A stretch of DNA of 11,786 nt, taken from NCBI GenBank assembly GCA_030673205.1, contig DAOVJP010000016.1, positions 1 to 11,786 of the forward strand, in the 5' to 3' direction. This document shows positions 5,310-11,786 of this stretch, one piece after another. Made by a program: the position numbers and the translations under genes. The notes beneath the pieces were generated by a model. That model was not told the origin of the DNA. It saw only the letters and a list, made by a program, of their open reading frames with translations, and searched no databases. Source of the DNA: Thermoplasmata archaeon. Lineage in GTDB: Archaea; Thermoplasmatota; Thermoplasmata; JAGHBH01. Position 1 is the stretch's first letter. Every line of letters starts with the position of its first letter.

Positions 5310-6764
5310 CTAGCTCTTTCTTCTCCTTCTCGCTACGGTCCCCATGACCGCAAGGGTGGCTATGGCGGCCATTGCCTCCACTACCCCAAAACCGGGTGTG
5401 GCCGCAACCTCTCCCCCGCTGGTTATGTAACGTACGCTCCCTTCTTCCCTGATTATGTTGCTCTCCCAGTCTATGGACACCTCGGGAGCGCCGAAATATG
5501 AGATGAACTGGTAGTACTCCAGTAGATGGTCTCCGTCCCCATCGCTCTCCCATTCAGCGTATCTGTAGCAGTCCCTGAACATGAACTGGTCGTTGACGAC
5601 ATCTATGTCCACGGTCCCGCTGATGGCGGGATCGAACTTGCCATTTCCATCCAACATTGGCACCCACACCTTCAGCCAGGCATGGCCTCCCCATGCGGGG
5701 GTGGCTGCGCCCCGATCATACAACCCTCCTATCTCCAGCCATGCAGGGATGCCGCAGGCCCGGAATATGGAGGCCATGAGTATGGATTGGTCGTCGCAAT
5801 CCCCCCATTTGTCCGCCAGGGTGTCAGGCGCATCTTTCGGAAGGATCTGGACCCCTGTCCTATATGTGAATTTGGTATCGAGGAAGTTGTAGGTGTTCTT
5901 CATTATGGCGTACACATTCCCTCCGGTCCCTTCCATCATCTCGTCCGCCGTCGCTTTTATGCTCGGATCCTCGGGTTTTATCATCCATTCCTCGTCCATA
6001 TATTTGTCCCTTAGCGCTGTGACCTTGGGGTCGTTCGTGACGAGTATATCGGTGACGGTGCCGGTCTGCTCAGGGCTCAGATGCCAGTACACGGTGCGTG
6101 AGGTCACGTGGTGCTCTTTGCTCACCACAGAGGTGCCGGTGTATCCGTTGGGAAGGTTCCATTCCCACTAGGTCTTGTTGCTGGCGCTCGTGGGCCATAT
6201 GTCCTGTTCCTCTTTCGCGGCAAAGGCTACTCCAGGACTCTCCTCGTGTTCGGAGGAATGTATCCTTTGTATGTATGTGGATACGCCGCCTCCGTCGTCC
6301 AGGGTATATATGTCATCCGGAACAGGCATTTGTATGGTGAAGCCGTATCCGCTAGCAGATTTCGATGTGATGGTCCGTGCGATGGTATATTCCAGCTCTT
6401 GTGGGTATTCCCGGTACTGGGTTCCTCCCTTGAACAATCCCTCTATGAGCGGCCAATAGGTTACGACCATTATTAACAGGACGACGAGCAACACCACCCC
6501 TATTATCTTGCCCAATTTCCCCCTCTTCTTCTGTCCCCGACGCGACGTACCCTTCTTCCGCTTGGGTGGAGGTGCCGTCGCTGGGGCTTTCTTCTTGGTG
6601 GGGGGGCGTTGTTGTTGCTGTTGGTATTGCTGTTGTTGTTGATAATATTGTTGGTAGTATTGTTGATAATATTGCTGCTGAGTCTGGGGAACGACAGGTG
6701 TCTGGGCCGCCTGTGTCATGGGTGGAGGTGCCGCGGGTGGCACGGCGGCTCTTCTAGCGGACAT
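5310..6764 (-). CDS. Membrane-anchored transglutaminase-like protein with PGF-CTERM tail, split by an in-frame TAG
   Basis: Two open stretches (6764-6168 and 6167-5310) share one frame and are separated only by a TAG at 6170-6168. Read through, they give one 484-residue protein. A Gln/Tyr-rich segment with QQYY repeats (about 29-52) and a Lys/Arg-rich stretch precede a helix (about 84-104). Next comes a beta-rich region spanning the TAG, then a transglutaminase-like core with Cys323 in WGDCDDQS, His361 in GGHAWLKVW and Asp378 in KFDP, a plausible complete triad. The end, TPGFGVVEAMAAIATLAVMG plus ARRRRKS, is a textbook PGF-CTERM signal for archaeosortase processing and surface anchoring. A TATA-like box 28 nt before the ATG suggests a leaderless start. 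The N-terminal piece alone (198 aa) lacks the catalytic core; the distal piece alone lacks a membrane signal. It may be a pseudogene, or UAG may be decoded. Confidence 0.8.
6149..6167 (-). other. Stem-loop directly after the in-frame TAG
   Basis: On the minus strand, TGGGAA starts right after the TAG and pairs perfectly with TTCCCA, around a seven-base loop. A structure just 3' of a UAG is reminiscent of proposed recoding elements, but a six-pair stem is short and may be chance. Confidence 0.35.
6168..6170 (-). other. In-frame TAG codon inside the transglutaminase-like gene
   Basis: The codon interrupts the reading ...PTSASNKT-TAG-WEWNLPNGYTG.... Both flanks are in the same frame, with no indel needed, and have the same protein character. 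The site is in the beta-rich domain before the transglutaminase core. Tyr or Trp codons are each one base away. Confidence 0.85.
6598..6681 (-). repeat. Gln/Tyr codon repeat tract
   Basis: The minus strand carries runs of CAA/CAG and TAT/TAC codons that encode tandem QQYY units and then QQQQQYQQQQQ. It is in frame within the N-terminal region of the transglutaminase-like protein. Such a tract can vary in length by slippage. Confidence 0.7.
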
Positions 6765-6787
6765 GGAGATGCCGTAATGCGATTAGT

Positions 6788-6797
6788 GTATTAAAAT
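6788..6797 (-). promoter_or_regulatory. TATA-like box for the transglutaminase-like gene
   Basis: On the minus strand ATTTTAATAC is centred about 28 nt before the ATG at 6764. It lies in the 54-bp gap after the upstream seven-helix gene, so the two genes probably have separate promoters. Confidence 0.55.
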
Positions 6798-6818
6798 TTC
6801 CCCTGTTCAAAGCTGAGT

Positions 6819-7535
6819 TCAACGGCTTCTCTTCCTTTTCCGTGCCTCTCTTCTCATCTCCCGCTCCACTTCCAGTGGCAGGTTCTCTCCGAGGGTGCGA
6901 TATGCAGAGAGGAACAAGAACACAGCAACCACGACGCTGGCGGCCAGGACAAGGGCCATGCCAGCATAATCACCCCATCCCCACCAGAACGGCCCCATCA
7001 CTAGAGAGTATATGAAGAGCATCAGAAAACCGCGCAATATGTGATCCCGGTCCTGATGATAGGCGAAAAGACCGGCGAATATTCCTGCGGCGCCAAAGAC
7101 AAGAGCATAGGAGATGCACATGGCGAACGCGAGAAGATAGTCTCCCGCCTCCACCACTTTGCCCTGAAGCAGAAAGAGATTGATGAATGCTGCCAACATG
7201 GCTCCGGTGGATACGCCTAGGCTCATGCCGGAGAACATCGCGTCGTGTTTCTGCTGCAATCCTGGCCGGTTCAACAGCACCACCAGGTACATGATCCCGG
7301 CAAATGAGAAGAGGAATGAGAAGACGATGATGTAGGAGAGAGGATCGAGAATGTAGCCATTCAGTATGAAGAGATATTGGAAAACACCGAGCACGGAGCC
7401 TCCGACCATGCCTATTACGAACGAAGACCAGGCCTTTGGCTCACTATATCTCTCATCGTAGGGTTTCAATGCGTAGAGCCATACGGTCGTGGCCGGGACG
7501 ATCCCTATGAGCAACAATATCAACGTCGGGTTCAT
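6819..7535 (-). CDS. Seven-helix membrane protein, function unknown
   Basis: A 238-residue protein with seven hydrophobic segments, at roughly 2-22, 37-58, 66-88, 104-124, 131-160, 168-189 and 190-212. A strongly basic cytoplasmic tail (REMRREARKRKRSR) follows. The start, with a hydrophobic helix then LKPYDERYSEPKAW, faintly recalls PrsW-like intramembrane proteases. The glutamate and histidine metal-binding motifs of that family are not evident, so I do not assign it. The ATG at 7535 has a possible AAGGTG ribosome site upstream and a TATATAAC box about 41 nt upstream, giving a leader of about 15 nt, unlike most genes in this window. It ends in TGA and is divergent from the gene at 7620. Confidence 0.75.
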   Translation of the reverse strand: MNPTLILLLIGIVPATTVWLYALKPYDERYSEPKAWSSFVIGMVGGSVLGVFQYLFILNGYILDPLSYIIVFSFLFSFAGIMYLVVLLNRPGLQQKHDAMFSGMSLGVSTGAMLAAFINLFLLQGKVVEAGDYLLAFAMCISYALVFGAAGIFAGLFAYHQDRDHILRGFLMLFIYSLVMGPFWWGWGDYAGMALVLAASVVVAVFLFLSAYRTLGENLPLEVEREMRREARKRKRSR

Positions 7536-7570
7536 TGGATAGCACCTTTTGGGTTCGGAGAGTGGAAAGT

Positions 7571-7593
7571 GTTATATATCCAAGTTATTTAAA
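7571..7593. promoter_or_regulatory. Divergent promoter region with two TATA-like elements
   Basis: GTTATATATC (7571-7580) is a strong TATA-like box. It fits the minus-strand gene starting at 7535, and also a plus-strand start at GTG 7602 (about 26 nt). AGTTATTTAAAT (7583-7594) is a second box about 31 nt before the ATG at 7620. Confidence 0.55.
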
Positions 7594-7619
7594 TCGTGCC
7601 GGTGAGGATCGACGGACGT

Positions 7620-8054
7620 ATGAGCATGGGGGGAAGGGATGCCATAACCTATGGCTCTGTATTGGCCCTGCTGTTCACATTCACGCTTCTTTTTGCCTCG
7701 CTGTATATGGCTTTCTCGCCCTCCACTTCCATGAAGGAATTCCTGGATGCCAACCTCATGGACTCGCTGGACGGAGATATAAGGGCGTATGACCAGGGGG
7801 ATGAGATAATAATAACGGACGCCATCCAAGAAGTGACGTACAGAGATGGTTTCACCCACATAGACCTCGTGAGCATCCACGGCACCCAATATGACACATG
7901 GGAAGCCCTCTCATTGCAAGGCGACCTGACGGGAAGATACGATGTAGGGGCCAGGGTGGAGATAACGCTGAGGATCGGAACGGCGGGAGAGGGAAGAGAG
8001 GTGTTCATGCCCATAGAGCCAGAGGACGTCATGATAGTATCCGGGGGAGCATAG
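7620..8054 (+). CDS. Single-pass membrane protein with small extracytoplasmic domain, function unknown
   Basis: A 144-residue protein with one N-terminal helix (about 10-34, GSVLALLFTFTLLFASLYMAF) and a beta-rich domain outside the membrane. That domain has strand-like runs such as DEIIITDAIQEVTYRDGFTHIDLVSIHG and ARVEITLRIG; an OB-like or small beta-barrel fold is possible but unproven. In-frame starts at GTG 7596, GTG 7602, ATG 7620 and ATG 7626 cannot be separated with certainty. ATG 7620 fits the nearer TATA-like box, while GTG 7602 fits the stronger one as a leaderless start. It ends in TAG two bases before the UspA-like ATG, so the pair is very likely one operon. I do not recognise the family. 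Confidence 0.65.
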   Translation: MSMGGRDAITYGSVLALLFTFTLLFASLYMAFSPSTSMKEFLDANLMDSLDGDIRAYDQGDEIIITDAIQEVTYRDGFTHIDLVSIHGTQYDTWEALSLQGDLTGRYDVGARVEITLRIGTAGEGREVFMPIEPEDVMIVSGGA

Positions 8055-8056
8055 CT

Positions 8057-8506
8057 ATGGGCAGGACATTGGTGGTCATGTTGAGCGACCACACACCCGA
8101 GAAGACGATATCCGCAGCCGTGGATATGATGGGAGAGGGCGAGATAATATTGTTGAGGGTATTGCCAACGGTCCTGATAGAGGGGTTCGCCGACGTGGAG
8201 GATGATAAGACACGGGCGTCGGAGAGGGACAATGCAGGAAAGGCTTTGAGCAACTGCCTGGAATATTGCAAAGGCGCATGTAGAAAGGAAACGGTCCTCT
8301 CCTGCTCTTTCCTGCTGAGAGAAGGCTCTCCCCTGGAGGTGATACTATCCTTTGTGAGTTCAGCCAACCCGGATATCATATTCATGGCGGAGAAAGATTC
8401 TACGAGGTTCGGCAGCTTCGCATCGGGGGACCTGGCATCCGCGATAAGGAAAGGAACAGGGCTCCCACTGCGCCTGATCACGGAGAGGGCGAGAACGGAG
8501 AGGTAG
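8057..8506 (+). CDS. UspA-like universal stress protein domain protein
   Basis: A 149-residue cytoplasmic protein with a single UspA-like alpha/beta nucleotide-binding fold. The first strand RTLVVMLSDHTPEKTISAAV leads to a helix, then IILLRVLPT, and SFLLREGSPLEVILSFVSSANPDIIFMAEK is the usual fourth strand and helix. The end, RFGSFASGDLASAIRKGTGLPLRLI, matches the family's GS...VLRHAPCPVLVV pattern. The Gly-rich ATP-binding loop (G-x2-G-x9-G-S/T) is degenerate, so nucleotide binding is uncertain. The ATG at 8057 comes two bases after the preceding TAG, which argues for co-transcription. The gene ends in TAG. Confidence 0.75.
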   Translation: MGRTLVVMLSDHTPEKTISAAVDMMGEGEIILLRVLPTVLIEGFADVEDDKTRASERDNAGKALSNCLEYCKGACRKETVLSCSFLLREGSPLEVILSFVSSANPDIIFMAEKDSTRFGSFASGDLASAIRKGTGLPLRLITERARTER

Positions 8507-8531
8507 TGGGGAGAGGGTCGATGGCGGTCAT

Positions 8532-8564
8532 GGGGCGGAGGGGGAGGTAGTGGGAGGTGGGGGG
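8532..8564 (+). other. Candidate G-quadruplex motif
   Basis: Four G-runs (8532-8535, 8540-8544, 8552-8554 and 8559-8564) are separated by loops of 4, 7 and 4 bases, which satisfies the usual G3+N1-7 rule. It lies between the UspA-like stop and the flippase promoter, on the sense strand of both genes. Confidence 0.5.
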
Positions 8565-8611
8565 AGGAGGAATTAGAAGGAGGAGACAGGGCGCCTTCCC
8601 CCCCCTTTTTT
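8559..8611 (+). terminator. Putative terminator after the UspA-like gene
   Basis: GGGGGGAGG (8559-8567) can pair with the C-rich arm at 8594-8605, which is followed at once by T6 at 8606-8611. A T-run is the main archaeal termination signal and the stem may assist. It separates the 7620-8506 operon from the flippase promoter. Confidence 0.45.
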
Positions 8612-8621
8612 CCACCCACAA

Positions 8622-8630
8622 GCCTTATAA
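8622..8630 (+). promoter_or_regulatory. TATA-like box for the flippase gene
   Basis: GCCTTATAA is centred about 41 nt before the TTG at 8668. The transcript would start near 8652, leaving a short leader with AGAGGA (8655-8660) as a ribosome site about 7 nt before the TTG. Confidence 0.5.
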
Positions 8631-8667
8631 TCAACATCCGACGTGGAGAAGGCAAGAGGACCCGTAT

Positions 8668-10191
8668 TTGCTGTCCAGAAAAGTATTCCTAATAATGCTC
8701 AACCAGGGACTTGGGGCGATATTGGGTGTGGTCTCCCTGGTCCTCGTTGGAAGATACATTCCCAAAGAGGATTTCGGCACGGTGGGATTCGTGCTTGGCC
8801 TCGTGGGCATGCTCACGTTCATTGCAGACCTGGGTTTCTCCCACGCCCATGTGAAGAGGATGACCGAGGGCAGGGACGAGGGGGAGTGCATGGGGGCGTT
8901 CGTCATCGCAAAGCTCGTCCTCTGTGTCCTTCTCGTGGCGGCCACATTCGTCATGTTCTTCTTCTGGGAGGAGGTGTTCGGCCTCGGATATCAGAACCCT
9001 GACACCCCCCATATTGCCAGGATAATATTGGGATATTATTTCATGGTGGGGCTGTTGCACATCTTCATCTTCACATTCCAGGCCCGCCTTCAGACCGCCC
9101 TTCAGGAGATACCCACTTTTGTCCTCAACATCACCCGGTTCGGCGCCCTGGTGGTCGTTGCGTTAGGGGGGTTGGGGATATATTGGCTGGCAGGCACGTA
9201 CCTGTTGGCAGGGGCGGCTAGTCTCATCACCGCCATTCTGCTCTTCTGGAGGCATAGGCTGCCCATCAAACGACCCAGCAGGGCGACGATGCGAAGCTAC
9301 ATCTCATTCGCCCTGCCCCTTGTGATCTCCTCCTCGTTCCTGATCATAGCGTTGAACACCGACAAGGTCATGATCCAGCTTTTCTGGAATTCCAGGGAAG
9401 TGGCGGACTATTTCATGAGCCAGAGGATAATCTTCATGGTCATGGGTCTCAGCACCGCCGTGGGCGCCCTGCTGTTCCCGGCCATTTCCCAGGCGGCCAT
9501 GGAGGGCAAGATGAGGGAGGTGCGGAGGCTCACCAAGGATGCGGAGAGATACCTCTCGATGATAATCCTTCCTATCCTTCTGTTCTTTGCCGTATTTCCG
9601 ACGGAGATCTTGCACATAATAGGTGATGGATATCTATCAGCCGCCCCAATCCTCCGTTTACACGCGGCCTATGGGTTCTTCTTCGCAATGTACAACATCT
9701 ATCTTTTCCAGTTGAACGGTCTGAACCGGCCGAGGATAACGGCCAAGGTGTCGATCCTCGTCTCCGTGCTGAACATAGGGCTCAACGCGCTCTTCATCCC
9801 CTCCTCCCTCTTTGGTCTCCCTCTGTTGGGATTGAAGGCCGAAGGGGCGGTGCTGGCCACCATGTTGTCCACGGCCATCGGATTCTTGGTCGTACGCTTC
9901 TATTCCCACCGCCTCACCGGAATGAAGGTCAACTGGCGTTTGCTCATCCACATATTCGCCGCCCTCATCACATCCATCATTCTCCTGGCACTGGCGAGGG
10001 TCATCCCCCCCTCTAGGGTGTTCATACTCGCCCCGTATTTCTTCGTGGGCGTAGGTGTTTTCGCCGCCGTCCTCTATCTCCTTCGTGAGTTGAAAAAGGA
10101 GGATATGGATCATTTACTGGACACCATAAACCCGAAGGAAATGGCCAGATATGTCCACCACGAGGTCAAACACGGCAAGACCAGACCATGA
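8668..10191 (+). CDS. Wzx-type polysaccharide flippase (MOP superfamily)
   Basis: A large polytopic membrane protein, 507 residues from the chosen TTG, in the oligosaccharide flippase branch of the MOP exporters. It would move lipid-linked glycan units across the cytoplasmic membrane. About 12-14 hydrophobic segments are visible. The N-terminal LVGRYIPKEDFGTVGFVLGL is the family's hallmark (ARYLGPEDFG-like). The central NTDKVMIQLFWNSREVADYF and the late NIYLFQLNGLNRPRITAKV are equally typical. The frame is open further upstream to 8557, but that part reads GGGGIRRRRQG, overlaps the terminator and TATA box, and is unlikely to be translated. TTG 8668 has a ribosome site; ATG 8695 is an alternative that would trim the first helix. 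It sits next to a glycosyltransferase and a sugar acetyltransferase, which supports a surface-polysaccharide role. It ends in TGA. Confidence 0.88.
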   Translation: MLSRKVFLIMLNQGLGAILGVVSLVLVGRYIPKEDFGTVGFVLGLVGMLTFIADLGFSHAHVKRMTEGRDEGECMGAFVIAKLVLCVLLVAATFVMFFFWEEVFGLGYQNPDTPHIARIILGYYFMVGLLHIFIFTFQARLQTALQEIPTFVLNITRFGALVVVALGGLGIYWLAGTYLLAGAASLITAILLFWRHRLPIKRPSRATMRSYISFALPLVISSSFLIIALNTDKVMIQLFWNSREVADYFMSQRIIFMVMGLSTAVGALLFPAISQAAMEGKMREVRRLTKDAERYLSMIILPILLFFAVFPTEILHIIGDGYLSAAPILRLHAAYGFFFAMYNIYLFQLNGLNRPRITAKVSILVSVLNIGLNALFIPSSLFGLPLLGLKAEGAVLATMLSTAIGFLVVRFYSHRLTGMKVNWRLLIHIFAALITSIILLALARVIPPSRVFILAPYFFVGVGVFAAVLYLLRELKKEDMDHLLDTINPKEMARYVHHEVKHGKTRP

Positions 10192-10204
10192 TGGGAGGAT
10201 GGGT

Positions 10205-11365
10205 CTACATGCCCTTTTTTCCTTCTTTCAACAACGACCGGTAAATATCCAGCAAACGTTTCTCCATCATAGGCCAGTTGTATCTGTCCCGGGCCGCTTC
10301 CAGCCCCCTGGCGGACATGCGAGCACAGAGTTCCTCATCCTTCCGCAGACGGGTGAGCGCCTGGAAAACCCCGCCGCCTTCGAACTCCACGGCCAGCCCT
10401 ATCTCCTCTTTCTCTACTACCTCGCCTGCCCAGGAGCCCTTGGCCACTAGGAGGGGTTTGCCGTATAGCATGGCCTCGAAGAGCTTGTTGGGAGCACCGA
10501 GGCGATTGTTCAGGTAACTGGGGTCGTATAGGGCTATGAGCACGTCTGCTTGATGGCTCAGCGCGCTCACGTCCCTGGGAGGCACCGGGCCGAGGAGGGT
10601 CACATTCTCTCCGCATATCTTCTCCAGGCGCTCCTCCAGCGAGCCGAACCCGCCTACGAAAAGCTCTACACCAGGGGCCTTTCCCATCGTAATGCCCTCG
10701 CCCCAACCCTCCAACTTCCTGAATGGCTCCAGGACCCCCACCTAGAGGGCGGAGACCTCCGCACTTTGCAGCACTGAAGGTCCATTGTCCGTTTTTGCAT
10801 CCTCGCCCTCCTTTCCGCTCTCCACGGGCATGGGACAGTTCATCACCACCCCGACCTTGGACACGCCCCATCCTTTGATCACGTCGGCTATGGCGTCGTT
10901 CACGGTGATGACCATGCTGGCCTTTCTCGCCCTTTTCTTCTCCGCTCTCTTCAACATGCGATAGATGAGATCAGGCACATCCTCCTTGACCATCTCGGCA
11001 TACATCTCGTGGGCGTCGTAGATAACGGGTATGCCGAGTTTCTTGCCCAGCTCAAGGCCCAGGGGTAGGGTGTCAAGGTCATGCGCGTGGATGATGTCCC
11101 ACTCTTCTTTGACGGACCATTCCTTCACCTCTTTCCAGAACCTGCCCAATGCGAGAAACATGGCCGCCGCTCCTTTCGGATCGTTGTGGGGGCCGAAACG
11201 CGCTATGTGCACCCCTTCGATCTTCTCCTCCCTCTTTCCTCCTCCTTTCCTGTCCCACGCGGCCACGGTAACGTCATATCCATTGTGGGCCAGTGCCAAC
11301 GCCTCTCTTCTGACACGTGGGTCGGGCCTATAGGGGTTGGACAGTAGCATCAGCACATTGGCCAT
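10205..11365 (-). CDS. GT4-type glycosyltransferase, split by an in-frame TAG
   Basis: Two abutting open stretches (11365-10742, 207 aa, and 10741-10205, 178 aa) are in one frame, separated only by a TAG at 10744-10742. Read through, they give a 386-residue GT-B enzyme of the GT4 type, which transfers a sugar from a nucleotide donor in the cytoplasm. The N-terminal domain has MLLSNPYRPDPRVRREA, WDIIHAHDLDTLPLGLELGK and IPVIYDAHEMYAE. The C-terminal donor-binding domain has GVELFVGGFGSLEERL, LGPVPPRDVSAL and NKLFEAMLYGKPLLVA, with Glu in FEAM and the first Glu of EX7E replaced, as is common in this branch. The TAG falls in SAL-TAG-VGVLEPF, the first strand of the second domain, where relatives usually have Tyr (LYVG). 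The ATG at 11365 is leaderless from a TATA-like box about 26 nt away. It ends in TAG, 13 bp from the convergent flippase gene. Could be a pseudogene. Confidence 0.82.
10742..10744 (-). other. In-frame TAG codon inside the glycosyltransferase gene
   Basis: The codon lies between the two Rossmann domains, with no frame change on either side. A single change to TAT or TAC would restore the expected tyrosine. A five-pair stem (10734-10730 with 10721-10717) starts seven bases downstream, which may be chance. Confidence 0.85.
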
Positions 11366-11385
11366 GTTGAGGGCATCCTATGCGT

Positions 11386-11396
11386 AATATTTATAT
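11386..11396. promoter_or_regulatory. Shared TATA-like element for divergent glycosyltransferase and acetyltransferase
   Basis: AATATTTATAT is AT-only and TATA-like on both strands. Its centre is about 26 nt from the glycosyltransferase ATG (11365, minus) and about 28 nt from the acetyltransferase ATG (11420, plus). One element could therefore direct leaderless transcripts both ways. Confidence 0.6.
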
Positions 11397-11419
11397 CTCC
11401 CCTTCTCTACCCCCAAATC

Positions 11420-11786
11420 ATGTCAATATCCATCCACTCCACGGCAGAGGTCTCTGAAAAGGCGAAGATAGGTGATGGGACCAGTATCTGGCACCAGGCC
11501 CAGGTTCGGGAGAACGCTGTCATAGGCAAGGACTGCAACATCGGCAAATGCGTCTACATAGATTTCGATGTAGTGATAGGTGACGATTGCAAGATCCAGA
11601 ACAGGGTCAGCCTGTACCATGGGGTGAAGATAGGGAGCGGAGTGTTCCTCGGCCCTCATTGTGTGTTCACCAACGACCTATATCCCCGTGCCAGGGGAAG
11701 CGATTTTGAGGTGGGCGAGACCATAGTGGAGGATGGCGTCAGCGTGTGCACCAATGCCACCATAGTATGCGGCAACCGCCTGGGAG
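11420..11786 (+). CDS. Hexapeptide-repeat sugar N-acetyltransferase (WbpD/WlbB-like), partial at window edge
   Basis: The first 122 residues of a left-handed beta-helix acyltransferase. Hexapeptide repeats are clear: AKIGDG, AVIGKDCNIGKC, VVIGDDCKIQNRVSLYHGVKIGSG and VFLGPHCVFTNDLYPRA. The motif IQNRVSLYHGV...GPHCVFTND followed by GVSVCTNATIVCGN matches enzymes that N-acetylate UDP- or dTDP-linked 3-amino sugars with acetyl-CoA, such as WbpD/WlbB. These supply modified sugars for surface polysaccharide. The usual catalytic His and Asn candidates in this region are present (YHGV, FTND), but the assignment to a particular substrate is not possible. The ATG follows a TATA-like box by about 28 nt, so the message is probably leaderless. 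The C-terminus is outside the window. Confidence 0.88.
   Translation, partial: MSISIHSTAEVSEKAKIGDGTSIWHQAQVRENAVIGKDCNIGKCVYIDFDVVIGDDCKIQNRVSLYHGVKIGSGVFLGPHCVFTNDLYPRARGSDFEVGETIVEDGVSVCTNATIVCGNRLG

Noticed and set aside
6819..7535. PrsW-like intramembrane protease
   Set aside because: Only the N-terminal helix pattern is similar; the metal-binding motifs of the family were not seen.
8557..8667. N-terminal extension of the flippase
   Set aside because: It reads GGGGIRRRRQG, covers the terminator and TATA box, and precedes the family's conserved start.

Overview
The window looks like a piece of an archaeal chromosome, most likely from a Thermoplasmata-type euryarchaeon; that placement is inference. 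The reasons are an archaeal-type asparaginyl-tRNA synthetase, an archaeal TrmI tRNA methyltransferase, a PGF-CTERM C-terminal sorting signal, and TATA-like boxes sitting about 25-28 nt before start codons, as expected for leaderless archaeal transcripts. Genes are dense on both strands, with short or overlapping junctions.

Layout. (1) 1-58, minus strand: the N-terminal end of an unidentified gene. (2) 229-2317, plus strand: an overlapping three-gene operon of trmI, a MarC-family membrane protein with an acidic insertion, and a four-helix membrane protein with an acidic tail. (3) 2383-3285, minus strand: a membrane protein with an extracytoplasmic carboxypeptidase-regulatory-like domain and a RING-like C-terminal zinc finger. 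(4) 3397-3497: a short non-coding block with hairpins and a 38-bp repeat in two copies. (5) 3502-4812, minus strand: asnS, divergent from a zinc-ribbon plus winged-helix protein at 4856-5305; their TATA-like elements overlap. (6) 5310-6764, minus strand: a membrane-anchored transglutaminase-like protein with a Gln/Tyr-rich N-terminus and a PGF-CTERM tail. Its frame is interrupted by one in-frame TAG. (7) 6819-7535, minus strand: a seven-helix membrane protein. It is divergent from a two-gene unit (7620-8506) of a single-pass membrane protein and a UspA-like protein. (8) 8668-11786: a surface-polysaccharide region with a Wzx-type flippase, a GT4 glycosyltransferase that also carries one in-frame TAG, and the start of a hexapeptide-repeat amino-sugar N-acetyltransferase. 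The last two are divergent from one shared TATA-like element.

The most unusual observation is the pair of in-frame amber codons at 6168-6170 and 10742-10744. Both lie inside otherwise continuous frames, and both split a recognisable protein. The clade guessed here includes pyrrolysine users (Methanomassiliicoccales), so UAG decoding is a real possibility. However, TAG is also the most common terminator in this window (7 of the 12 complete genes; the other 5 use TGA and none use TAA), which argues against simple genome-wide recoding. Nonsense mutation and sequencing or assembly error remain open. No pyl genes, tRNA, rRNA, CRISPR array or insertion sequence was seen.
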